A DNA stretch of 64,000 bases from Rhodospirillales bacterium (GTDB lineage: Bacteria; Pseudomonadota; Alphaproteobacteria; Kiloniellales; JACOMY01), in the NCBI GenBank assembly GCA_014324045.1, contig JACOMY010000005.1, forward strand, positions 62,001-126,000, in the 5' to 3' direction. A model generated the notes under the pieces. It did no database searches and was not told the origin of the DNA. It saw only the letters and a list, made by a program, of their open reading frames with translations. Numbering within the stretch: position 1 is the stretch's first letter; each line of letters begins with the position of its first letter. Shown here in pieces: positions 35,978-44,780 of the stretch. The translations under genes were made by a program, and so were the position numbers.

Positions 35978-37403
35978 GGTCAAGAAAGCTCTTGCAGCCG
36001 ATCTCTGTGTGATCGGAGCTGGCTCGGCCGGGCTTTCGGTGGCTGCAGGTGCGGCGCAGTTGGGGCTGAAGACGGTACTGATCGAGCGCGGCGCCATGGG
36101 CGGCGACTGCCTCAACACTGGCTGCGTGCCCTCCAAGGCTCTGCTCGCTGCCGGAGCCGCCGCCGTGGCCTGGCGTCAGGCACGGGCCTTCGGCCTAGAG
36201 GCCACGCCGCCGCGCGTCGACTTCCCTGCGGTTATGCGGCATGTGAAAGGCGTGATCGACGGCATCGCCCCGTTCGACTCGCAAGAGCGCTTCGAGGGAT
36301 TGGGCATTACCGTCTTGCGGGAGAGCGCCGCTTTTGCGGCAGCGAAGCGGGTGGACACCCCAAACCATACGGTCACCGCCCGGCGCTTCGTGATCGCTAC
36401 CGGTTCGCGTCCCCTGGTGCCGCCGATCCCCGGCTTAGACGAACTGCCATACCTCACCAACGAGACCGTCTTTGACCTGACCGATCGGCCGGATCATCTC
36501 ATCGTCCTGGGCGGAGGTCCCATCGGCTGCGAGCTGGCGCAGGCCTTCGTGCGGCTGGGCAGTCGGGTGACCTTGGTGGAGCGGGCCGATATCCTGCCCC
36601 GGGCAGACCGTGAACAGGCGGATCTGCTTGCCGACAAGCTGCGTGAGGAGGGCATCGACCTCAAGATCGGCTGGGAGGCGGTTACGGCAACCGGAGAGAA
36701 CGGTCAGATCCGGCTTTATCTTGCCAAGGAGGGGCAGGAGGAGCAACTGGAAAGTAGTCACTTACTCGTCGCCGCCGGACGTAAAGCCGACTACGAGGGG
36801 CTTGCCCCGGAGCAGGCCGGTATTATCTTGGATTCCGGTCGTCTATTGCTGGATTCTCGCTTGCGTACGACCAACCGCCGGGTTTATGCGGCTGGCGACG
36901 CCGCTGGCGGCGAGCAGTTCACCCATCTGGCTGGCGCCCATGCCGGCGTGCTGATCAAGAACATCGCCTTTCGTATTCCGGCCCGGACCAGGGGCTTGGT
37001 GGTGCCGCGCATAACCTACACCGACCCCGAGTTGGCTGAGGTTGGGATGAACGAAACCCAGGCCCGGTTGGCCGGCCACGCGGTCAACCTGTTGCGCTGG
37101 TCCTTTCACGACAACGACCGCGCACGTGCAGAACACACGACAACGGGCTTCATCAAGGCGGTGGTCACGCCGAAGGGAAAGATCCTGGGCACCTCGATCC
37201 TGGGACCGCACGCCGGCGAGTTGCTGCAGCCCTGGATACTGGCGCTTGAGCGCGGCCTGCCGATCTCCGCTCTGGCTACGACCATGGCACCCTACCCGAC
37301 CCTGGGGGAGATCTCCAAACGGGCTGCAGGCACCTTCTACACGCCGAAACTCTTCTCCAAGCGCACTCGCATCTTGGTCGCCTTACTGAAGCATTTAGGT
37401 TAA
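35970..37403 (+). CDS. Dihydrolipoamide dehydrogenase-like / mercuric reductase-like FAD disulfide oxidoreductase
   Basis: 477 residues. FAD site DLCVIGAGSAGLSVAAGAAQ, redox-active disulfide GGDCLNTGCVPSKALL (near residues 47-52), NAD(P) site LIVLGGGPIGCELAQAFVRL, second FAD segment RVYAAGDAAGGEQFTHLAG, and a C-terminal dimerisation domain ending in TMAPYPTLGEISKRAAGTFY. The usual His-x4-Glu acid-base pair of lipoamide dehydrogenase (HAHPTLSE) reads APYPTLGE here. The histidine is therefore absent and true lipoamide dehydrogenase activity is unlikely; relatives are labelled MerA- or SthA-like. Translationally linked to the upstream TVP38 gene. Substrate unknown. Confidence 0.88.
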   Translation: MAEVKKALAADLCVIGAGSAGLSVAAGAAQLGLKTVLIERGAMGGDCLNTGCVPSKALLAAGAAAVAWRQARAFGLEATPPRVDFPAVMRHVKGVIDGIAPFDSQERFEGLGITVLRESAAFAAAKRVDTPNHTVTARRFVIATGSRPLVPPIPGLDELPYLTNETVFDLTDRPDHLIVLGGGPIGCELAQAFVRLGSRVTLVERADILPRADREQADLLADKLREEGIDLKIGWEAVTATGENGQIRLYLAKEGQEEQLESSHLLVAAGRKADYEGLAPEQAGIILDSGRLLLDSRLRTTNRRVYAAGDAAGGEQFTHLAGAHAGVLIKNIAFRIPARTRGLVVPRITYTDPELAEVGMNETQARLAGHAVNLLRWSFHDNDRARAEHTTTGFIKAVVTPKGKILGTSILGPHAGELLQPWILALERGLPISALATTMAPYPTLGEISKRAAGTFYTPKLFSKRTRILVALLKHLG

Positions 37404-37451
37404 GAATGTTCCTTCAAAATCAAGTTGTGCGAACCTCAGGAAACAATTGAG

Positions 37452-38894
37452 ATGGCGAGCGAGTTGCCGAAACCTTGGCAAAGCATGTCGGCACGACTGC
37501 TATTGTTGACGGTCGGTTTCGTCATGCTGGCCGAGGTTTTGATCTTCGCTCCCTCCATCGGCCGCTATTGGGAAACCCGGTTGGAGGAGCGCTTGGCAGC
37601 CGCGCACCTCGCGGTGCTGGCGCTGGCGGCGACGCCGGACCTGATGATCAGCCAGGAACTTGAAACGGAGCTTCTCTCGCACGTTGATGCCTACTCAGTT
37701 TCGGTTAGGACCAGCTCGCACGGCGAGCTTATCCTGATGGGCAATCGACCGCCGATGCCGATCTCCCAGAGGTTCGATCTGATCAACGCCGGCGGGTTCG
37801 ACCTGATCGGATATGCGCTGAATGGACTCCTAAGCGATGAGAACCGGGTTGTGCGAGTAACCGGTCGCTCGCCGGAAGCGCCCGACAGTACGGTCGAGAT
37901 CTTGATCGACGACTTGCCCCTGAAGAAGGATCTGCGAAGTTTCGGACTGCGGATTTTTCTGCTGTCCCTGGTGATCTCGGCGATCACCGCCGGTCTGGTC
38001 TTCTTCGCCCTGCACTCCATGCTGGTCCGCCCCATGCGTCGGGTCACCGACAACATGGTGGCTTTTCAAGCCGATCCCGAACAGGCCCCAGTGTACCGCT
38101 GCACCGGTGGGCGCAGCGACGAAATCGGTCTGGCAGAACTTGTGCTGGCCAACATGCAGCAGGGCCTGCGCGACGCCTTGCGGCAAAAAACCCGTCTGGC
38201 TGCTCTCGGCACGGCGGTCTCCAAGATCAACCACGATCTGCGGAACATACTCAGCACCGCGCGTCTTGTTTCCGACTCCATGACCGAGTCGGCCGATCCT
38301 CGGGTACGACGTCTGGCACCGACCCTGATCGGTGCAATCGATCGGGCAATCGATCTTTGCGAGCGGACCTTGACCTTTGCGCGGTGGGGCGAGATGCGGC
38401 TGGAGCTCGGCACCGTCGTGCTGTCGGACTTGCTCATGGAGATCGGCAAAGCGCTGCCGGCCGTGCTCTCGGAGCAAGTAGCTTGGAGCACGAAGGTACC
38501 TGATAACTTTACCGTGCAAGCCGACCGAGATCAACTCTACCGCGCGCTTAACAATCTGGCCCAGAACGCTGCCGAGGCTGGAGCGACCCTGCTCGCGGTC
38601 TCGGTGGAGAGCTTCCCGGAGACAGGCGTTTGGTCGCTTCGCTTCGCCGACGACGGGCCCGGCCTGCCGCCGCGGGCGCGCGCCAACCTCTTCCAGCCCT
38701 TCAGCGGTTCGGCACGTGCCGGTGGGACCGGTCTGGGCCTCGCCATCGTCCGAGAAATCGTCGAGGCGCACGACGGAACAATCGTCTTGGAGGAGAGCGG
38801 GCCGGATGGGACGGTATTTCGCCTCGCTCTGCCCCTGCGTGCGGTCGAACACCCGCCCGAGTCGGTTGCACCCGATCCGCTTGCAGGTCGATAG
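37452..38894 (+). CDS. Membrane sensor histidine kinase (orphan)
   Basis: 480 residues from ATG 37452, which has AGGAAA upstream; an earlier TTG is less likely. TM1 at about 12-32 (ARLLLLTVGFVMLAEVLIFA), an extracytoplasmic domain of ~130 residues, TM2 (FLLSLVISAITAGLVFFALH) and a HAMP-like region. The phospho-acceptor H-box reads LGTAVSKINHDLRNILSTAR. The ATPase domain has N-box NNLAQNAAEA, G1 FADDGPGLPP, F-box LFQPF and G2 GGTGLGLAIVREIVEAH. No response regulator is encoded next to it. The short gap after the flavoprotein gene suggests one transcript. Confidence 0.92.
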   Translation: MASELPKPWQSMSARLLLLTVGFVMLAEVLIFAPSIGRYWETRLEERLAAAHLAVLALAATPDLMISQELETELLSHVDAYSVSVRTSSHGELILMGNRPPMPISQRFDLINAGGFDLIGYALNGLLSDENRVVRVTGRSPEAPDSTVEILIDDLPLKKDLRSFGLRIFLLSLVISAITAGLVFFALHSMLVRPMRRVTDNMVAFQADPEQAPVYRCTGGRSDEIGLAELVLANMQQGLRDALRQKTRLAALGTAVSKINHDLRNILSTARLVSDSMTESADPRVRRLAPTLIGAIDRAIDLCERTLTFARWGEMRLELGTVVLSDLLMEIGKALPAVLSEQVAWSTKVPDNFTVQADRDQLYRALNNLAQNAAEAGATLLAVSVESFPETGVWSLRFADDGPGLPPRARANLFQPFSGSARAGGTGLGLAIVREIVEAHDGTIVLEESGPDGTVFRLALPLRAVEHPPESVAPDPLAGR

Positions 38895-39337
38895 CTACCG
38901 GTGGTTGCGGCGCCGACAAGGGGAACATTCAATGTCTATAGTTTTTCCAATCCGGCAGCCGGATGAGATCGATACAGCCTAGTCGAGCCTTGTGTTCCGA
39001 AAGCCCGGCGTCTTGCTAGCGGCTCAACTCTCGCGCCGGCACAGTGGCACCGACAAGATCCATTACGATCCACGGATCGACCGCCAGACAGCGACCGTGG
39101 CTTAAATCAGATCGTACGCAGAAGGCGGCAAGGGCCAGAAAGCCAGATCTAACCGGCTCTCGTCCAGATCTCGGACGATCAGGTCCAGCCGGTCCCTTGA
39201 TGACCAACGCGCGGGTCTCTTACATCCAGCCTCCTGCCTCTTGAGGGTAGGCTAGAAAGCGTGCGCCATCCCGCACCTTGATCTGTATCAAGTCTTAGCT
39301 TAGAGTGTCTGCATAGCGTTGATCGAAGGCGCGTAGG
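38895..39337. other. Intergenic region with FNR site; possible small remnants
   Basis: 443 bases. A minus-strand frame with AVDPWIVMDLVGATVPAREL (near 39020-39090) might be a gene fragment, but nothing is identifiable. The FNR palindrome near the 3' end is annotated separately. Confidence 0.4.
39278..39291 (+). promoter_or_regulatory. Perfect FNR/FixK-type binding palindrome
   Basis: TTGATCTGTATCAA matches the FNR consensus TTGAT-N4-ATCAA exactly. It lies 47 bases before the ATG of the FNR-type regulator gene, so the gene is probably autoregulated; the position relative to a transcription start is unknown, so activation or repression is open. Confidence 0.8.
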
Positions 39338-40087
39338 ATGAAGGCGAGGACAGGACAGAGAGAGTTTTCGGTGGCGTCGGGTGACAACGATGCGGCGATT
39401 CCCCCGGCCTGTACTCTGTGCGGTGTGCGATCCTTGACGGTGTGTGCGCCGCTCGACAACGCGGGTCTAACAGCGGTGGACGAAATCGCGACGCGTCACA
39501 CCTTCGAGCCGGGCCAGACGATCTTCGATGAGGGCGAGCCTTCGCAGCATCTCTTCAACGTCACTGACGGGACGGTCAAGATCTACAAGCTGCTGGCCGA
39601 TGGTCGCCGGCAGATCACGGGCTTTCTCTTTTCTGGAGATTTTCTGGGCTTGGCGTCGGAGGCGACATACACCTATTCCGCCGAAGCCGTCACGACGACA
39701 AAACTCTGCTGCTTTCGCCACGGCCAGCTGGACGAATTGTTGCAACGCTCCCCGCAGATGGAAAGACGTCTCTTGGCGATAGCCGGCCATGAATTGGCCG
39801 AGGCGCAGGAACAGATGCTGCTGCTGGGGCGCAAAACGGCGAAGGAGCGAGTCGCTTCCTTCTTGTTATTGCTTTCGCGCCGGGCCAAGCAAACCGGCCG
39901 CTCTGAAGACCCGGTCCACGTACCAATGAATCGGACCGACATCGCCGACTATCTGGGGCTAACGACGGAGACCGTCAGCCGCACCTTCACCAAGCTGAAG
40001 CTGGAGGGTCTCATCCGACTACTGCCCAAAAGCATGGTAGCTCTGGCCGACCGCCAACAACTCTCCGACATCGCCGAAACAAGTTGA
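39338..40087 (+). CDS. fnr: FNR-type oxygen-sensing transcription regulator (Crp/Fnr family)
   Basis: 249 residues. The N-terminal cysteine cluster CTLCGVRSLTVC (Cys25, 28, 36; C-x2-C-x7-C) plus a fourth cysteine in TKLCCFRH (124/125) are the ligands expected for an oxygen-labile 4Fe-4S cluster, in the FnrN/FixK1 arrangement. A cyclic-nucleotide-like barrel (PGQTIFDEGEPSQHLFNVTD) leads to the dimer helix and the C-terminal HTH IADYLGLTTETVSRTFTKLK, where Glu211, Ser214 and Arg215 are the TTGAT-reading residues. A perfect FNR palindrome stands upstream. Likely switches gene expression to low-oxygen growth. Nearest intact neighbour is the histidine kinase. Confidence 0.93.
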   Translation: MKARTGQREFSVASGDNDAAIPPACTLCGVRSLTVCAPLDNAGLTAVDEIATRHTFEPGQTIFDEGEPSQHLFNVTDGTVKIYKLLADGRRQITGFLFSGDFLGLASEATYTYSAEAVTTTKLCCFRHGQLDELLQRSPQMERRLLAIAGHELAEAQEQMLLLGRKTAKERVASFLLLLSRRAKQTGRSEDPVHVPMNRTDIADYLGLTTETVSRTFTKLKLEGLIRLLPKSMVALADRQQLSDIAETS

Positions 40088-40162
40088 TGTCCGTTTGAGA
40101 CTGGGCCGACTAGCTCTTTCTCAAGGCGGCGAGGGCTGGTCCGGGTGATACGAAACGCACTC

Positions 40163-40700
40163 CTAAACCTCCAGCCATTTCTCCCGCACACGCACATCCG
40201 GCGTGTCGCGCAGCGCCTGCGGTATGCCCTCGCAGACGATGCGGCCGTGGCCCATCATCTAGACGCGCCGCGGGATATCGAGGGCGATCGGGGGCTTTTG
40301 CTCGACCAGCAGGATGGTGCTGCTCTTGGCAACTTCGGCGATGAGCTCGCCAACCTGTCGGACGATCAAGGGGGCCAGCCTTCCGTCGGCTCATAGGCCA
40401 TGATCAAAGCCGGAGCCTCCATCAAGGTTCGGCAGGTAATCAGCATCTGCTTCTCGCTGCCCGACAGCACGCCGGCCGGGCTGTCGGCGCAGGCTTGCAG
40501 GCTGGAGAAGATCTGCAGCATCTGTTCGATGCTCCATCGACTGGGATGGCGCATGTCCTTGATGCCCAGCAGCAGGTTCTGACGGACCGTCAGAAGGGGA
40601 AAGACATTGCGGTTTCGGGCACATAGCTCAGACCCGGCGGATGATCCGGTAGTTGGGTCGGCCAGCAGGTCGCGGACATGCTCCAGATGGAGGAGAGCCA
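40163..40700 (-). pseudogene. livF remnant (branched-chain amino acid ABC ATPase)
   Basis: Minus-strand reading recovers, across several frames, NVFPLLTVRQNLLLGIKDMR, SGSEKQMLITCRTLMEAPAL, EPTEGWPP, then IVRQVGELIAEVAKSSTILL, PPIALDIPRRV-stop-MMGHGRIV, and the C terminus REKWLEV. This is the ordinary LivF sequence from about one third into the protein to its end. The Walker A region is missing, the frame is broken at least twice and one stop is internal. The signature reads SGSEKQM instead of SGGEKQM, and Walker B YEPTEG instead of DEPTEG. Confidence 0.85.
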
Positions 40701-40859
40701 GCAAATCCTTGTTGCGCTGATGTGCGTCGGCCAGGTCCGCGGCCTAGTACCAGTTCGGCCTTGCTCCATCGGCTCTTCGCCGGCACGCCAATGGAACAGC
40801 ATCTCCACCAGGATGATAAGGCCCAGGGTCATGGTGCCGGCAGCAGACCGGTGCCATCT

Positions 40860-41300
40860 GCGTCAATTTTCGCTAGCGGCGGGCGATGCGCACTCGCTCG
40901 ACTAGGTCGCCAAGCTGCCCGAAATGATGAGGACCAGATAGTGCGCTCGCTTCGGGTCGTAGCCGATGAACTCCGCCCATTGCAGGTTGTCGCGCACGGC
41001 GTTGGAGAGGCGGCCCAACGGCGTCTTTTTGGTGAAGGCCCACATGCTTAGGGTTACAAGGAAGGCTCAGAAGGCGATGAACCAATTAAGACCTCGATGG
41101 GCCAGAGGCCGAAGGCCTATGGACCCACCATACAGTCGCCGGAGATGCCCTTTTCTCGCCGCCGAAGATCGAGACCGAACATGATCCGACAGCGGCCGCC
41201 AACTCGCCTATGCCCAACGAGATCATGGCGAAGGGCCAGCCGATCCCCGCCCCGGCCAGGAGTCCGACGGCGAAGCCGACGAGCGGCAGACAGAGAGAGC
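40860..41300 (-). pseudogene. livM remnant (branched-chain amino acid ABC permease)
   Basis: The minus strand encodes, in different frames, VGFAVGLLAGAGIGWPFAMI then SLGIGELAAAVGS, FGGEKGISGDCMVGP, and later FTKKTPLGRLSNAVRDNLQW then AEFIGYDPKRAHYLVLIISG and a stop at LAT. These are recognisable LivM segments with shifts and missing stretches. Between it and the livF remnant (about 40700-40860) only unreadable sequence remains where livG would be expected. Confidence 0.8.
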
Positions 41301-41520
41301 GAAGAGGTCGACAAGCGATATGTCGATCGACACCACGAAGGTCTGCAGCATGCCGATCAAGATTGAGGCGATGAAGACACCGGTCAGCGAGCCTATGCCA
41401 CCGGCCACTACCACCATGAAGACGATGGGGTCCAGGATGAAGGCCATGGCCCACTCCGTCACCAGCAGCGCGCCGCTGATGACGTCGGCCAACCCAGCCA
41501 AGGCACAGCCGGTGCCGAAG
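41300..41520 (-). pseudogene. livH remnant (branched-chain amino acid ABC permease)
   Basis: The minus-strand open segment with FILDPIVFMVVVAGGIGSLT, GVFIASILIGMLQTFVVSID and ISLVDLFAL corresponds to the C-terminal third of LivH. The N-terminal part is absent and the C-terminal end is frame-shifted into the livM remnant. Confidence 0.8.
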
Positions 41521-41548
41521 CGCAGCGGTCGAGGCGGGGGGTGCGCTT

Positions 41549-41740
41549 TAGCTCGGCCGCTTCAGCACGCAGGTCGTCCGGGCACAGTCGTCGTTCCCTA
41601 AAAATACACAGCCATCGGTTTTGAAGCCGTAGCCCGTGCCTTCGACATTCTCATGCCATTTGGTCACCTGCATCACGCGATTGAGCGCGCTCGTGCTTAT
41701 GCCCACACGATGCACCAAGCCCGACAGCGATGGCTAACCT
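41549..41740 (-). pseudogene. livK-type binding-protein C-terminal remnant
   Basis: The minus-strand frame TSALNRVMQVTKWHENVEGT, GYGFKTDGCVFLGNDDCART then TCVLKRPS and stop looks like the end of a branched-chain amino-acid binding protein. Just upstream in another frame KTLRLAIAVGLGAS resembles a signal peptide, which would mean most of the middle has been deleted. Confidence 0.55.
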
Positions 41741-41826
41741 TAGCGTCTTTGCACTGATATGCTCTCATGTTTATTTAACATTCTCTGTATAAAATATTGA
41801 AATTATTTGATTTTTTGAATGTTGAA

Positions 41827-42140
41827 CTAGGCCACCTCGAACAAACCTGCCACGCCCATGCCGCCGACGCACACGGTACGGTCGTATATTTAACGCCGCG
41901 TCGCTTGCCCTCGATCAATGCCGTGCCGACCAGACGGGTGCCGGACATGCCGTATGGATGTTCCATCGCGATGGCGCGACCGTTCACGTTGTAGATCTCC
42001 GGATCGATGTCCAGGCGGTTGCGGCAGTAGCATGTTTGATCGCATGGCCGCCCAGCTCTTGGCCTGGGTGTCGTTGAAAGCGCCGCAAAGGCCTTGCCGA
42101 TCGGCGTGCACGCGGTGGAGATGATTAAGGCCTCTCTCTT
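41827..42140 (-). pseudogene. Acetyl-CoA acetyltransferase (thiolase) remnant with large internal deletion
   Basis: The minus strand begins with REALIISTACTPIGKAF and, one frame over, GLCGAFNDTQAKSWAAMRSN (thiolase N terminus). It then jumps to LDIDPEIYNVNGRAIAMEHP, YGMSGTRLVGTALIEGKRRG and, after a further shift, VCVGGMGVAGLFEVA-stop (thiolase C terminus with the NGGAIAxGHP and catalytic-cysteine regions). About three quarters of the gene is missing; the motif cysteine CIGGG reads CVGG. Confidence 0.85.
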
Positions 42141-42240
42141 GGGGCTACCCTCTCGATGATCGACAGATCTAGCCAGTCACTTGCGCCTAGATCTTCGCCT
42201 GCCATCTCCGAACACTCAGCCAAGGTGACATGGCACCAGC

Positions 42241-42750
42241 TCACAAGAATGCCTTACTGTCTGTCAGTACCATGGTGAGCCAATGGGCCACGAGGGCCTT
42301 ACGTTCTTCGCCTTCGATCTCCACCGCGACACTGTAGCGAAACCGAATCTGACCCGGCGTCCGCTCGTTCAGTTCGGCTAGATTGAAACGACCACGCACC
42401 TTCTGCCCGGCTTTCACCGGCATGAGAAAGCGCATCTTGTCGAGGCCGAAATTGATCACTGGAGGCGCGCCCACCAGACGCGGCACGGTGAATTCTGCCA
42501 TGCGGACCAAGAGCGACAAGGTCAGAAAGCCATGTGCGACGGTACCGCCGAAGGGTGTCTCAGCTTTCGCGCGCTCAGGATTTACGTGAATGAACTGACG
42601 ATCCTCAGTCACCTCGGCGAAGGCATCGATACGCGGCTGGCCGACCAGCATCCAGGGCGAGCGGCCCAGTGGCTTGCCCACCAAGGCACGCATCTCCGCC
42701 AGAGTGATGATGGAAGGCGACGTTGCTGCCGTTTGCTGTTCAACGGCCAT
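42241..42750 (-). CDS. MaoC-family (R)-specific enoyl-CoA hydratase
   Basis: 169 residues from ATG 42750 (MAVEQQTAATSP); an in-frame start 30 bases upstream is less likely. The hotdog-fold hydratase motif with catalytic Asp and His appears in FAEVTEDRQFIHVNPERAKA, followed by FGGTVAHGFLTLSLLVRMAE; the substrate region GLDKMRFLMPVKAGQKVRGR is typical. Hydrates 2-enoyl-CoA to the (R)-3-hydroxy form. Divergent from the enoyl-CoA hydratase gene by 88 bases, and next to a thiolase remnant; the locus was probably an acyl-CoA catabolic cluster. Confidence 0.92.
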   Translation of the reverse strand: MAVEQQTAATSPSIITLAEMRALVGKPLGRSPWMLVGQPRIDAFAEVTEDRQFIHVNPERAKAETPFGGTVAHGFLTLSLLVRMAEFTVPRLVGAPPVINFGLDKMRFLMPVKAGQKVRGRFNLAELNERTPGQIRFRYSVAVEIEGEERKALVAHWLTMVLTDSKAFL

Positions 42751-42838
42751 GGGGAGCTTTCTCTTGTTTTCGGACCGCAACTGCCAATGTCAATCTTCTG
42801 GCAGTCTGGCAAGGTGCTTGTACAGCAAGGGAGTCGTT

Positions 42839-43603
42839 ATGCCTGAAATCGTTCCCCACATCTTGGCCGACCGGGCCGGCGGGGTATTAACCCTCACCAT
42901 CGACCGGCCTGAGAAGAAGAACGCCCTGACCCGCGACATGTATCGGGCTCTGGCTGAGGCCATCAACGAGGCCAGCGCCGATACGGAAATTGCCGTCGTG
43001 GTGTTGCGCGGTGCGGGTGGTGCCTTCACTGCCGGCAACGACCTGCACGATTTTCAGGAACGCGCGCTCAATCCAACCAACAAGCAGCCCTCCGGCGGCA
43101 TGCTGCTGCTGGAAGCGCTGTCTTCTTGCGAGGCGGTGATGATGGCAGGCGTTAAGGGGGTCGCCGTGGGCATCGGTACCACAGCCCTGCTACACTGCGA
43201 CTTCGTCTATGCTGGGCGCAGCGCGCGCTTCCTCACGCCCTTCGTCGATCTCGGACTCTCGGTCGAGGGTGCCTCCAGTCTGCTGTTGCCGCAGATGATC
43301 GGTCCTCGGGCGGCGGCGGAGATGCTGTTGGTCTGCGAAGAGTTGGATGCCGACCAAGCGATGAGCCTCGGTCTCTTGAACGGCGTTATTCCTGATGTCG
43401 ATCTCGATCCCTTCGTCAATGCCCGTGCGCGCGCCTTGGCGGAGAAACCGCGCGCCGCCCTGCGTGCTACCAAACGCATGCTGTTGGAGGCGAAGAAACC
43501 GGCTATCGAGGCTGCCATCCAGCGTGAGTACGTGAACTTCGGAGAGTGTTTGCGTTCTGCCGAGGCGCAAGCGCTCTTCGCGAAATTCTTCAAGAAGGAG
43601 TAG
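42839..43603 (+). CDS. Enoyl-CoA hydratase/isomerase family protein
   Basis: 254 residues from ATG 42839, with AAGGGAG five bases upstream. Crotonase-fold motifs: LTLTIDRPEKKNALTRDMYR, oxyanion-hole GAGGAFTAGNDLHDF, and MAGVKGVAVGIGTTALLHCD. FVYAGRSARFLTPFVDLGLS and EGASSLLLPQMIGPRAAAEM follow. The aspartate of FVDLGL sits where isomerases place theirs, so a delta-isomerase or broad hydratase is likely. The C-terminal FAKFFKKE is usual. Beyond it lies >1 kb of non-coding DNA before the TRAP/racemase island. Confidence 0.92.
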   Translation: MPEIVPHILADRAGGVLTLTIDRPEKKNALTRDMYRALAEAINEASADTEIAVVVLRGAGGAFTAGNDLHDFQERALNPTNKQPSGGMLLLEALSSCEAVMMAGVKGVAVGIGTTALLHCDFVYAGRSARFLTPFVDLGLSVEGASSLLLPQMIGPRAAAEMLLVCEELDADQAMSLGLLNGVIPDVDLDPFVNARARALAEKPRAALRATKRMLLEAKKPAIEAAIQREYVNFGECLRSAEAQALFAKFFKKE

Positions 43604-44780
43604 TTAGCGATTGCAGAACTTTGGATGATCCCAAGGCAATCTCGCTCCGCTTCCTGTCGGTATCTTCAGGAAGGGGGGCATGCTCACGTTAGGGTTAGCG
43701 AGGGGCGGCGTGATGATAAGAGAGTGTTTCGGTAGGTTCTAATTGCCCGTCGATTGTGCGGGCAGCCACCGCGGGTGGCCGGGCGGGATTGATTATTGAC
43801 CAATCAACGGAGGGCCTCCGCTTTTGCGACGGGTAGATGCAGACGTGGCACCGGCAGCTCAAAGCACTCGGTATTTCGCTGTCTCGGCTTATCTATGTAA
43901 TCCAGAACCGTATCTTCCAAGGCGTATATAATCGCTAGTGTGAGCAGGGAGGCTGGCATTGCTTCGTTAACTACGGCTATTTTCAAGCTATTTTTGCTAT
44001 CAGCGGTGGTTCGATCCAGCTGCTGCTTTGGCGGAAAGGGTCCAAGTTTTGAGAATAGGAATGAGATAGAAAAGAGTTTTGTATGTTTAAATTAAAAATC
44101 AAGACTTTGGTGCATAGCCTTGCTTAAGTGGCTGATCAGGATAACTACTGGGACAGTGAGTTTATCTCCTTCAGCGGTTTGAGGCAAATCTAAAGAGAAC
44201 AAGAATCCCAGTCAGAGCGCGGTTGAGTGGCGAAGTTAAGGAATTTCGGAAGCTGGATCCGGCCCGGCCGGCCGACAGGGGCAAGGTTCTGTTCGGTGAA
44301 GTACCTTCCCAGATCCTGGCAACATCCTCTGGATTTGTATCGAAATCCGGTTTGCCAAAGAAAAATTCAGTGGAATGTTGTTGCGCCGCAGACTGCCAAC
44401 AAGTTCGGCAATGGACAGACCGACGATCTGAACCGTGAAATCCAATAAATCGCGTTGAAGCGCTATCATGTCTTCGTTGTGATCGACGATCACGCTGTCC
44501 GCCGAAGTCATGATCGGCTTCACTTTCGCACAGGTCGTGACCGATCAAAATGGGGTGCAAGTGGTTACTAGGGTGGCCGCATTACCTAGACCGTCCCGGT
44601 AAAGATTGGTTACGGCGGCTCCTCCTCCCTAACCGACCAAACCAATTCGCGTCACCAGTTTGTACAGGGCCGAGTCGATGTGATCTATTCGCCGGAACCA
44701 TGGCAATCAACCGCGCGATGGTACGCTGACGCAGTGCACCGGCAGGTCTACAATGTAATGTTCACCTATGGCCCATTCTC
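43604..44780. other. 1.2 kb without a supported gene, AT-richer, probably decayed
   Basis: No intact gene. On the minus strand two overlapping frames between 44171 and 44523 read like broken coding DNA: SADSVIVDHNEDMIALQRDL, LDFTVQIVGLSIAELVGSLR and RNNIPLNF in one, then FGKPDFDTNPEDVARIWEGT in the other. No family identified. The 60-codon minus frame at 43804-43986 lacks a good start. The block forms the left flank of the catabolic island. Confidence 0.45.
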
